From the NCBI GenBank assembly GCA_965221635.1, contig OZ244902.1, positions 2,170,001-2,234,000 of the forward strand: DNA of 64,000 nt, written 5' to 3'. Within the stretch, counting starts at the first letter, position 1, and every line of letters starts with the position of its first letter. The notes beneath the pieces were generated by a model. It did not search any database. It was not told where the DNA came from and was given only the letters and a program-made list of their open reading frames with translations. Below, piece after piece: positions 31,962 to 39,209 of this stretch. This DNA is from JAAXHB01 sp965221635 (GTDB lineage: Bacteria; Actinomycetota; Acidimicrobiia; Acidimicrobiales; Aldehydirespiratoraceae). The translations under genes and the position numbers were made by a program.

Positions 31962-33098
31962 GTGGAACGATTCGGGCTTGTCGGGTTGCCCAATTCGGGC
32001 AAGACGTCGCTGTTCAACGCTCTAACCGGCGCCACGGCCTACGCGGCGCCTTACGCGTTCGCCACCAAAGGAACCAACGTGGGGGTTGCCAAGGTGCCCG
32101 ACGATCGCCTGGATCGGCTCGCCGCGATGAGCGAGAGCCGCAAGGTTGTGGCCGCCACCGTGCAGTTCACCGACATCGGCGGACTCGTCGCGGGCTCCAG
32201 CCGCGGAGAGGGACTCGGCAACGCCTTTTTGGGCCACATTCGGGACATCGACGCAATCGTTTACGTGTTGGCCGCTTTCGAGCCTGAGCCCGCCGGGGCA
32301 ACCAACATGGGCTGCGGAACCGACCCGGCGGAACAGCTCGGCTTGCTGGAACTTGAACTTGCCCTCGCCGATCTCGACAGCGCCACCCGTCAGCACGAAA
32401 AGCTGGTGCGCGCAGCCAAGGGCGACCCCACCCAACGCGACCACGCGGAAGTCCTCGCTGAGGCCATTGCCTTGCTGTCCGACGGCATCCCGTTGTACCG
32501 GGCAGGCCTGGAAGCCTCCCGGCGCCAAGAGCTGCGGCGCTTCTTTCTGCTCACCAACAAGCCGGTCATGGCAGTGGTGAACATCGGCGAGGCTGCCATA
32601 GGCGAGGCTGGCATCGGCGGGGCCGGCATCGGCGGGGCCACGATTGATGGGGCCGCGGCTGCAGCGGCGCCGGTGCAGGCCGAACTCGGCGACGACGCTG
32701 AGGTGATCACACTTTGCGTGCAACTCGAAGCCGAGGCGGCACAACTCGACGCCGAGGACCGCTCCGAGATGCTCGATGCGCTGGGCCTCGGTGACGGGGC
32801 CCTGGCCCGATTTCTGGGGGCGTCGTATCACCTGATGGGGCTGCGCACCTTCCTCACAACCAGCGAAAAGGAAAGCCGGGCATGGACGTTCCGCGCCGGC
32901 GCCACCGCCGCGGAGTGCGCCGGGGTGATCCATTCCGACATCCAGCGAGGCTTCATCCGGGCCGACACCATCGCCTGGCAGCAGCTTCTGGAGGCCGGTT
33001 CGTGGAACGCGGCGCACCGCCAGGGACTGGTGCGATCCGAGGGGCGTGCCTACCCGGTGAGCGACGGCGACGTGATGCTGTTCAAGTTCAACGTGTGA
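31962..33098 (+). CDS. ychF: YchF/Ola1-family ATPase/GTPase
   Basis: A TRAFAC P-loop protein that binds ribosomes and prefers ATP in studied members. The 378 residues contain G1 GLPNSGKT (residues 8-15), G3 within FTDIGGLV, G4-like TNKPV and a C-terminal TGS domain with the WTFRAGATAAECAGVIH and YPVSDGDVMLFKFNV signatures. Where relatives have a short acidic loop after the G4 strand, this protein has a Gly/Ala/Ile repeat insertion (about residues 208-234; GEAGIGGAGIGG). GTG 31962 follows AGGAGAAG. Confidence 0.93.
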   Translation: MERFGLVGLPNSGKTSLFNALTGATAYAAPYAFATKGTNVGVAKVPDDRLDRLAAMSESRKVVAATVQFTDIGGLVAGSSRGEGLGNAFLGHIRDIDAIVYVLAAFEPEPAGATNMGCGTDPAEQLGLLELELALADLDSATRQHEKLVRAAKGDPTQRDHAEVLAEAIALLSDGIPLYRAGLEASRRQELRRFFLLTNKPVMAVVNIGEAAIGEAGIGGAGIGGATIDGAAAAAAPVQAELGDDAEVITLCVQLEAEAAQLDAEDRSEMLDALGLGDGALARFLGASYHLMGLRTFLTTSEKESRAWTFRAGATAAECAGVIHSDIQRGFIRADTIAWQQLLEAGSWNAAHRQGLVRSEGRAYPVSDGDVMLFKFNV

Positions 33099-33144
33099 AC
33101 CTGCGGGCGCCCCGCCCTGTCCGCCCGCACACCACCCGAATGAC

Positions 33145-33150
33145 TAGTAT
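33145..33150 (+). promoter_or_regulatory. -10 element of the DUF192 gene (leaderless)
   Basis: TAGTAT, 6 bases before GTG 33157. Confidence 0.55.
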
Positions 33151-33156
33151 CTCATT

Positions 33157-33495
33157 GTGGCTTGGCTGCTTTGCGGTGATCGAGTGGTGTCATCACTGGA
33201 GATTGCATCCACATGGCGCGAGCGTCGGCGAGGTTTGACCCGCCGTCGGGGGATCGACGGTGCGCTGCTTTTGGAACGCACCCGGTCGGTACACACCCTG
33301 GGCATGCGCTTCGCCATTGACGTGGCCCACTGCGATGCCAACATGACCGTTTTGAGGGTCACCACCATGGCGCCCAACCGGATCGGGCGTTGCGTTGTGG
33401 CGTCCCGCATGGTGATCGAGGCAGAAGCCGGATCATTTGAGCGTTGGGGCGTCACGGTGGGCGCAGTCCTCGAAGTCCGCCGCCAACCGGTTTGA
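33157..33495 (+). CDS. DUF192 family protein
   Basis: A 112-residue single-domain protein. The DUF192 features are visible: an A-x-T-W-x-E-R-R-R-G-L start of the domain, the central HTLGMRFAIDV motif and a C-terminal VIEAEAGSFERWGV-x-VG segment. The biochemical function of the family is unknown. There is no signal peptide, so it is probably cytosolic. It is 11 bases upstream of rsmI and likely co-transcribed with it. Confidence 0.87.
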   Translation: MAWLLCGDRVVSSLEIASTWRERRRGLTRRRGIDGALLLERTRSVHTLGMRFAIDVAHCDANMTVLRVTTMAPNRIGRCVVASRMVIEAEAGSFERWGVTVGAVLEVRRQPV

Positions 33496-33506
33496 AAGGC
33501 GCCACG

Positions 33507-34361
33507 ATGAAGTCCAGCGAGGAGGCGCCGGCGCAAGGCCTGCTGATCCTTGTGGCCACCCCGATCGGCAACCTCGCCGATCTCAGCGGAAGGGCCGCCG
33601 AAGCGCTCGCCACCGCGGAGGTTGTGTGCTGTGAGGACACCCGCCGAACCGGCAGGCTCCTTGAGCACTGCGGGGCCGGCTCGGCCCGCCTGTTGCGCCT
33701 CGACGATCACACCGAAACGGCCATGGCGGCGCGGGTGTGCGCCATGCTCGAAAGCGGCGCCAAGGTGGCCCTGGTCACCGACGCGGGGATGCCCGGGTTG
33801 TGCGATCCCGGCGCTCACCTGGTGGCCACCGCCGCCGAGGCCGGTCATCAGGTGACGGTGATCCCCGGGCCCTCCGCGGGTGTGGCCGCGCTGGCGCTGA
33901 GTGGCATGCCCGCTACGCGTCACGCCTTTGAGGGATTCCTGCCTCGAAAAGGCGCCGCCCGGTCGAAACGCCTCGCCGAGATAGCCGCCGAACGGCGCAC
34001 GGTGGTGCTCTTCGAGGCGCCACATCGCCTCGGGGCGTGCCTGGCCGACCTCGCCCGGGTGTGCGGCGCACAACGGCGAGCCGTGGTCGCTCGTGAGATC
34101 ACCAAACTTCACGAGCAGGTGGTGCGCGGCACTCTCGACGAGCTCGCCGGGTGGGCCGCGGACGGTGTGCGTGGCGAGGTGGTGATCGTGATCGAGGGCG
34201 CCGCAGAGGTCGCTGCGGAACCCAGCGACGAGCAGCTTCGGTCGGCGTTGCGGGTGGCGCTGGAGTCGGGCCTGTCGGGTCGCGACGCCGTGCTGGAAGT
34301 GTCCTCGGTGTACGAGGTTTCCAGGCGGCGAACTTACGACCTGCTCCACAGCCAAAACTGA
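33507..34361 (+). CDS. rsmI: 16S rRNA (cytidine(1402)-2'-O)-methyltransferase
   Basis: RsmI 2'-O-methylates C1402 in the decoding centre. The 284 residues form a tetrapyrrole-methylase fold: LVATPIGNLADLS at the N-terminus, CEDTRRTGRLL, LVTDAGMPGLCDPG and VIPGPSAGVAALALSG. The C-terminal SGRDAVLEVS-x-Y-x-V-SRRRTYDL tail also matches. ATG 33507 follows GAAAGG. It lies directly upstream of metG, as its counterpart lies near metS in mycobacteria. Confidence 0.95.
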   Translation: MKSSEEAPAQGLLILVATPIGNLADLSGRAAEALATAEVVCCEDTRRTGRLLEHCGAGSARLLRLDDHTETAMAARVCAMLESGAKVALVTDAGMPGLCDPGAHLVATAAEAGHQVTVIPGPSAGVAALALSGMPATRHAFEGFLPRKGAARSKRLAEIAAERRTVVLFEAPHRLGACLADLARVCGAQRRAVVAREITKLHEQVVRGTLDELAGWAADGVRGEVVIVIEGAAEVAAEPSDEQLRSALRVALESGLSGRDAVLEVSSVYEVSRRRTYDLLHSQN

Positions 34362-34523
34362 GGCTCCGCCCTTGGTGGTGTGCGAGCCGTCGTTGACCCG
34401 AGCCGCTGCTTGAACCCGAACCGCGGTTTGGGCAACGCGCCGGGGTGGCGTAGGTGACAAACCATGGCCGGCGCGGCTTGGCTGATCCCCTGGGGTGATC
34501 CGAAGGCCCGAGGGGGCGACCGG

Positions 34524-34529
34524 TAGCCT
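34524..34529 (+). promoter_or_regulatory. -10 element of metG (leaderless)
   Basis: TAGCCT, 9 bases before ATG 34539. Confidence 0.5.
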
Positions 34530-34538
34530 TCGGAACCC

Positions 34539-36314
34539 ATGGGTGAGTTGTCGTCGACGGAGCAGTCCCGCCACGAAGCAACCAAACCGCCGACCGAGTC
34601 GGTTCCGGTGCTGGTGGCAGTGGCGTGGCCCTACGCGTCGGGAAGTCGCCACCTAGGGCACCTGGCCGGCGCCTACCTGCCGGCGGACATTTTCGCCCGG
34701 TACCAGCGACTCGCCGGAAACGAGGTGCTGATGGTGAGCGGCTCCGACGTACACGGAACGCCGATCACCGTGCGTGCCGATTCGGAGGGCGTGACACCCC
34801 AGGAGATCGTCGACCGCTACCACCACGAGTTCTGCCGACAATGGCAACAAATTGGAATCTCGTGGGACTTGTACACCACCACCGGCACCCCCAACCACGC
34901 CGCCGTGACCCAGGACATGTTCCTGCGACAGCACCAAAAGGGCTTCATCGACAAGCGCGTGTCGGATCAGTTCTACGACCCGGTGGACGAGCGTTTCCTT
35001 CCCGACCGCTACATCGGCGGCACCTGTCCCTACTGCGGCTACGGCGAGGCACGCGGCGACCAGTGCGAGAACTGCGGCCGCACCCTCGACGCGGTGGAGT
35101 TGATCAACCCGCGCTCCAAGATCAGCGGCGCAACACCGGTGCTGAGGGCAACCGAACACTTCTACTTCCGCTACTCCGACTTCACCGCAGACCTGGCCGA
35201 CTGGCTGCAAACCCGTGAGGGTTGGCGACCTCACGTGCTCAACTCGGCTCTCGGCTGGACCGCCGAGGGGTTGCACGACCGGGCCGTGACCCGAGACCTT
35301 GACTGGGGCGTGGAGTTGCCCATCGACGATCTCGGCCCCGGCAAACGGATCTACGTGTGGTACGACGCGGTGATCGGCTACCTGTCCGCGGCCAAGGAAT
35401 GGGCCTCCCACGCCGCTGATCTGAACGCCGACCCGCCCGGGGTGATCTACACGCCGCCGCTACGTGAACGTGCCCGTCCCGGTGACCTCGACCACTGGAG
35501 ACACTGGTGGCAGAACGACGCGGCCCGGCACTACTACTTCATCGGCAAGGACAACATCCCGTTTCACACGCTGTTCTGGCCTGCGCAGCTGATGGCCTAC
35601 GGTGAGCTGCACCTGCCCGACGACGTGCCCGCGAACCAGTACGTCACCTTCAAGGGACTCAAGGCTTCGGCGAGCCAGGGTGTGGGCATCACCATCGAAC
35701 AAGGCCTCGACTGGTTCGAGCCGGACTCGTTGCGGTACGCGCTCAGCGCGGCGCTGCCCGAACACGCCGACACCGAGGTGTCGCTGGAGGAAATCGTTCG
35801 CCGGGTGAACGACGAGCTTGTGGCCACCTGGGGCAACCTCGTCAACCGGGTTCTCTCGCTGGCGCAGTCCGTTCTGGGCGGCACAGTGCCCGACCTGGGC
35901 GGCAAGCGCGCACCCGAGGATCTTGAAGTGCTCACCGGTGTTGACGAAGACCTCGCCACCGAAGCCGAACACCTGCAAAAGGTGGAGTTGCGAGCCGGGC
36001 TGCGGACCGCCATGGCCGCCGCGGCCCGGGTGAACGCGTACCTCAACGCCACCGAGCCTTGGCGCCTGGCGAAATCCGATCCCGACCGCGCCAAGGTGGT
36101 GCTCACCACCGCGGTGGAGGCGGTGGCGGGGGTGCGTGTGGGGTTCGCTCCCTACCTGCCGTTCTCCACCGAAACCCTCAACACCGTGTTCGGCCCGGTC
36201 GAATCGTGGGGTCGCCCCGAGGTGGTTCCGGGAACGGCCCTGGGTCGGATCGCGCCGCTGTTCGCCAAGATCGACACCGACGAGATCCTCGAGCGCGCCA
36301 CAGGGTCTGCCTGA
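34539..36314 (+). CDS. metG: Methionyl-tRNA synthetase with degenerate KMSKS loop
   Basis: A class I aminoacyl-tRNA synthetase of 591 residues. The HIGH motif is HLGH (38-41), zinc-type cysteines occur as CPYCGY and CENCG, and the anticodon-domain WGNLVNRV segment is clear. In the KMSKS loop the sequence is FKGLKASASQGVGI: K375-A-S-A-S, so the second lysine and the methionine are missing. The C-terminal tRNA-binding domain found in some MetRS is absent. A ~20-residue N-terminal tail precedes the Rossmann fold. Start by leaderless -10. It is followed by tatD, as in mycobacteria. Confidence 0.94.
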   Translation: MGELSSTEQSRHEATKPPTESVPVLVAVAWPYASGSRHLGHLAGAYLPADIFARYQRLAGNEVLMVSGSDVHGTPITVRADSEGVTPQEIVDRYHHEFCRQWQQIGISWDLYTTTGTPNHAAVTQDMFLRQHQKGFIDKRVSDQFYDPVDERFLPDRYIGGTCPYCGYGEARGDQCENCGRTLDAVELINPRSKISGATPVLRATEHFYFRYSDFTADLADWLQTREGWRPHVLNSALGWTAEGLHDRAVTRDLDWGVELPIDDLGPGKRIYVWYDAVIGYLSAAKEWASHAADLNADPPGVIYTPPLRERARPGDLDHWRHWWQNDAARHYYFIGKDNIPFHTLFWPAQLMAYGELHLPDDVPANQYVTFKGLKASASQGVGITIEQGLDWFEPDSLRYALSAALPEHADTEVSLEEIVRRVNDELVATWGNLVNRVLSLAQSVLGGTVPDLGGKRAPEDLEVLTGVDEDLATEAEHLQKVELRAGLRTAMAAAARVNAYLNATEPWRLAKSDPDRAKVVLTTAVEAVAGVRVGFAPYLPFSTETLNTVFGPVESWGRPEVVPGTALGRIAPLFAKIDTDEILERATGSA

Positions 36315-36385
36315 ACCAGAAGGCCGCCGCGGTTCGGGGCCGCCGCGGTCGGGCCCGCAGCGCAACGAATCCGACAGGAGAACAC

Positions 36386-37186
36386 ATGGCCTGGGCCGAT
36401 CAACACTGTCACCTGCCCCCGGACCCCCACGAGGCGCAAGACTGGGTGAACGAGGCACGCGCCGCCGGCGTGAACGCGATCGTGAACGTTGGCACAGCCT
36501 TGCAGTCCTCCCGTGAGGCGTTGGCCGTTGCGAGAGCGTGCCGCGGGGTTTGGGCAACAGCCGGGGTTCACCCCCACGACGCGTCCGACGGGATCGACGG
36601 CCTCGAAGAGCTGATCCGCAGCAGCGGCCCCGAACTGGTGGCGGTGGGCGAGGCCGGCCTCGACTACCACTACGACCACTCGCCGCGGGATGCGCAACGT
36701 GAGGTGTTCGCCGCGCAGATCGACATTGCGAACCGTCACGGCTTGGCGCTCGTGGTGCATTCCCGGTCGGCTTGGGAGGACACCTTCGACACGCTCGACC
36801 GTGAGGGAATGCCGCCTCGCACGGTGATGCACTGTTTCACCGGCGGCCCCGACGAAGCGTCCGCATGCCTGCAACGCGGCGCCATGCTGTCGTTCTCGGG
36901 GATAGTCACCTTCCCGAAGGCACCCGAATTGAGAGCCGCCGCGGCGGTGTGCCCAAACGACCGAATGATGGTGGAAACCGACAGCCCCTACTTGGCGCCG
37001 GTCCCGCATCGTGGCCGCCCCAACAGGCCCGCATGGGTGACCGTGGTGGGCGCGGCCGTGGCCGAGGCCAAGTCCGCGGACCTTGCCGAAGTGCAGCGAG
37101 CCACCTGGGACAACACCATGGCGTTTTACGGCTTGAGCGCCGACGGCTTGCAACGATCGGCACCATCGGGAGAAACCGCAGGGTGA
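36386..37186 (+). CDS. tatD: TatD-family metal-dependent hydrolase/DNase
   Basis: A 266-residue TIM-barrel amidohydrolase-type nuclease. Metal ligands are visible: H7 and H9 (DQHCHL), the glutamate in GEAGLDYHY, the histidines of VVHSR and MHCFTGG, and the aspartate in VETDSPYL. ATG 36386 follows ACAGGAGA. The stop codon overlaps the next start (GTGA). TatD proteins are linked to DNA or tRNA-end quality control; the precise role is not settled. Confidence 0.93.
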   Translation: MAWADQHCHLPPDPHEAQDWVNEARAAGVNAIVNVGTALQSSREALAVARACRGVWATAGVHPHDASDGIDGLEELIRSSGPELVAVGEAGLDYHYDHSPRDAQREVFAAQIDIANRHGLALVVHSRSAWEDTFDTLDREGMPPRTVMHCFTGGPDEASACLQRGAMLSFSGIVTFPKAPELRAAAAVCPNDRMMVETDSPYLAPVPHRGRPNRPAWVTVVGAAVAEAKSADLAEVQRATWDNTMAFYGLSADGLQRSAPSGETAG

Positions 37187-38133
37187 GCACCCCTGCGCGC
37201 CGGTCTGCGCGCAGTGCCGCGCGCTGTGCTGCGCGATTGGCGCCGCTGGTGATGGCGGTGCTCGCCGCGGGAGTTCTGGGCGCACCCGCTCACGGCGACA
37301 TTCGAAGCGCGGCCGCAACCAGTGTGGCCCAGGACAGCGCTTCGGATCACACAGCAGTTGTTGACGTGGAGTTCTTCTCCGACCGGGCCGACCGTTGGGT
37401 GCAGGCCAGGTCGCTGCTGCGACAGTCCTCAATATTGAAGGCCGAACAACTCGCCGCGGCCGCCCGCGTGGAAGGCGCCCCCGAACAGGCGCCCCCAGGT
37501 TCCGACGCGGAGGCTGAGGCATCGTTGTCGGCCGCTCCGACGACCACCTCCCCCCAGGCGCTTGCCTCCGGCACTGCCGTTGCCGCAGCCTCGGCTCTGT
37601 CCTCCAACATCGCCACGCCAACCACGACTGCTTCGCCACCAACCACGACTACTGGGCCACCTGCCACAACCGCTGCGCCGCCCACCACGACTTTGCCGCC
37701 CACCACGACCTTGCCACCAACCACGACTGCCGCGCCGACCTCCACCACCACTGCGTCACCTACCACCACTACGACTACGTCTCCGCCAACCACGACCACG
37801 ACCGCGGAGTCGCCTGCCACCACAACGACCACGGTGGTGACCGAGATCGACACACCGGTGATTCCCGCGGGCACCACCGAGGCCCAGTGGCATGCCCTGC
37901 GGCACTGCGAGTCCACCAACAACTACCGGGCGCTCAGCCGCACCGGCCGCTACCGGGGCGCCTACCAGTTCTCTCGGGCCACCTGGGACTGGGTGGCCGG
38001 AAAGCACTACCCCCACCTCGTGGGCCTCGATCCAGCCGAGGCCGACCCGATTGATCAGGATCGCATGGCCTACAAGCTCTACGAAATGCAGGGCTGGAAT
38101 CCCTGGCCTGTGTGCAAACGGAGGCTGGGCTGA
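37183..38133 (+). CDS. Secreted Rpf-like transglycosylase-domain protein
   Basis: A 316-residue exported protein with a signal peptide or N-terminal anchor (about 16-38, LAPLVMAVLAAGVLGAPAHG), a long Pro/Thr-rich linker (about 145-225, runs of TTT and PPTTT) and a C-terminal resuscitation-promoting-factor-like domain. The domain starts WHALRHCESTNNY, with the presumed catalytic Glu in CES, and ends GWNPWPVCKRRLG. RpfB occupies the same place between tatD and ksgA in mycobacteria. No G5 domain is present. GTG 37183 overlaps the tatD stop; GGGAGAA lies upstream. Confidence 0.87.
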   Translation: MSTPARRSARSAARCAARLAPLVMAVLAAGVLGAPAHGDIRSAAATSVAQDSASDHTAVVDVEFFSDRADRWVQARSLLRQSSILKAEQLAAAARVEGAPEQAPPGSDAEAEASLSAAPTTTSPQALASGTAVAAASALSSNIATPTTTASPPTTTTGPPATTAAPPTTTLPPTTTLPPTTTAAPTSTTTASPTTTTTTSPPTTTTTAESPATTTTTVVTEIDTPVIPAGTTEAQWHALRHCESTNNYRALSRTGRYRGAYQFSRATWDWVAGKHYPHLVGLDPAEADPIDQDRMAYKLYEMQGWNPWPVCKRRLG

Positions 38134-39035
38134 CTCACACACCATCACAGTTGCGGGAGCTGATGACCCGCTTCGGTGTTGAACCCCGCCGCTCATTGGG
38201 ACAGCACTTCGTGTGCGAACCGGCAACCGTGCGCCAGATCGCCAGGCTCAGCGGTGTCGGCGCCGAAGATCACGTGCTGGAGATCGGCGCAGGCCTGGGA
38301 TCGCTCACCCTCGCCCTCGCCGAAACCGGGGCTTCGGTGGTGGCGGTGGAAACCGACACCGTGCTGGTGGGCGCGCTGCGCGAGATCCTCCAAGGGCAAC
38401 CAGCCGTGAGGGTGCATCACGGTGACGCAACCAGCCTCCACCTTCCCGACTTGCTCGAAGCCGCGCCGAGATGGCATCTGGTGGCCAACCTGCCCTACAA
38501 CATCGCCATCGGGCTGGTGCTCGACATGCTGCGCCGCGCCCCGAACATCGTTTCGATGGTGGTGATGGTGCAACGCGAAGCCGCTGAGCGATTGGTGGCC
38601 CCGCCCGGGTCCAAGACGCGGGGCATTCCCAGCGTGGTGGCCGAGTTGCACGCCACGTCACGCCTGGTGGCTCGGGTGCCGCCGTCGGTGTTCATCCCCA
38701 AACCGAAGGTCACCTCGGCGGTGGTGCGCATCGATCGCCGCGTCGCCACATCTCCGGGTGCCGAGCAAGCTCCCGGCGATCCTCCCGTCTTGGGCCCCGG
38801 CGCCGGTGACGACGCCTCAGCGGCCGCGATGGACTCCGCAGCGGTGGAGCGATTCGAGAACGTGGTGCGCGCTGCGTTCGGTCAGCGACGAAAAATGTTG
38901 CGACGTTCCCTAGGCGCCTGGGTGCAACCTGCGGCCTTCGCCCAAGCCGGAGTGGACCCTCGAGCCCGCCCCGAGACGCTCACCTTGGCTCAGTGGATCG
39001 CCCTGGCCGAGGTGGCGGCCCGTCCCGACAGCTGA
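38112..39035 (+). CDS. rsmA: 16S rRNA (adenine(1518)-N6/adenine(1519)-N6)-dimethyltransferase
   Basis: KsgA/RsmA dimethylates A1518 and A1519 of 16S rRNA late in 30S assembly. The protein is 307 residues from GTG 38112, which overlaps the rpf-like gene and includes the usual QLRELM-RFG N-terminus; ATG 38163 is the alternative. SAM motif I is LEIGAGLGSLT, the catalytic motif is NLPYNIA, and SLGQHF lies at the front. A disordered insertion (about residues 214-239, Pro/Gly/Ala/Asp) interrupts the C-terminal domain. Confidence 0.95.
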   Translation: MQTEAGLTHTPSQLRELMTRFGVEPRRSLGQHFVCEPATVRQIARLSGVGAEDHVLEIGAGLGSLTLALAETGASVVAVETDTVLVGALREILQGQPAVRVHHGDATSLHLPDLLEAAPRWHLVANLPYNIAIGLVLDMLRRAPNIVSMVVMVQREAAERLVAPPGSKTRGIPSVVAELHATSRLVARVPPSVFIPKPKVTSAVVRIDRRVATSPGAEQAPGDPPVLGPGAGDDASAAAMDSAAVERFENVVRAAFGQRRKMLRRSLGAWVQPAAFAQAGVDPRARPETLTLAQWIALAEVAARPDS

Positions 39036-39105
39036 CATCGGGCGCTGCTCAAGATCGAAGTCTCACAACTGGCGGTGCCCCACAGGTTGCCTCGGTGCCG
39101 GGCCG

Positions 39106-39206
39106 GTGTCAGGGTCAGCCCAGTGTCAGGGTCAGCCCAGTGCCAGGGTCAGCCCAGTGCCAGGATCAGGCGGCCTCGGTGCAGGCCCAGTGTCAGGGTC
39201 AGCCGA
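39106..39206. repeat. Short tandem repeat, 17-bp units, between convergent genes
   Basis: Four contiguous units start at 39106, 39123, 39140 and 39157 (consensus GTGYCAGGGTCAGCCCA), with a further copy at 39190-39206. A partial copy (GTTTCAGGA) continues into the coxL-like stop codon at 39210. Confidence 0.9.
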
Positions 39207-39209
39207 GTT

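Noticed and set aside
33144..34652. 502-codon minus-strand open frame opposite rsmI
   Set aside because: Covers DUF192 and rsmI, both well supported; no motif and no start context.
36152..37642. 496-codon minus-strand open frame opposite tatD and the rpf-like gene
   Set aside because: Antisense of conserved genes, low-complexity Arg/Gly/His content.
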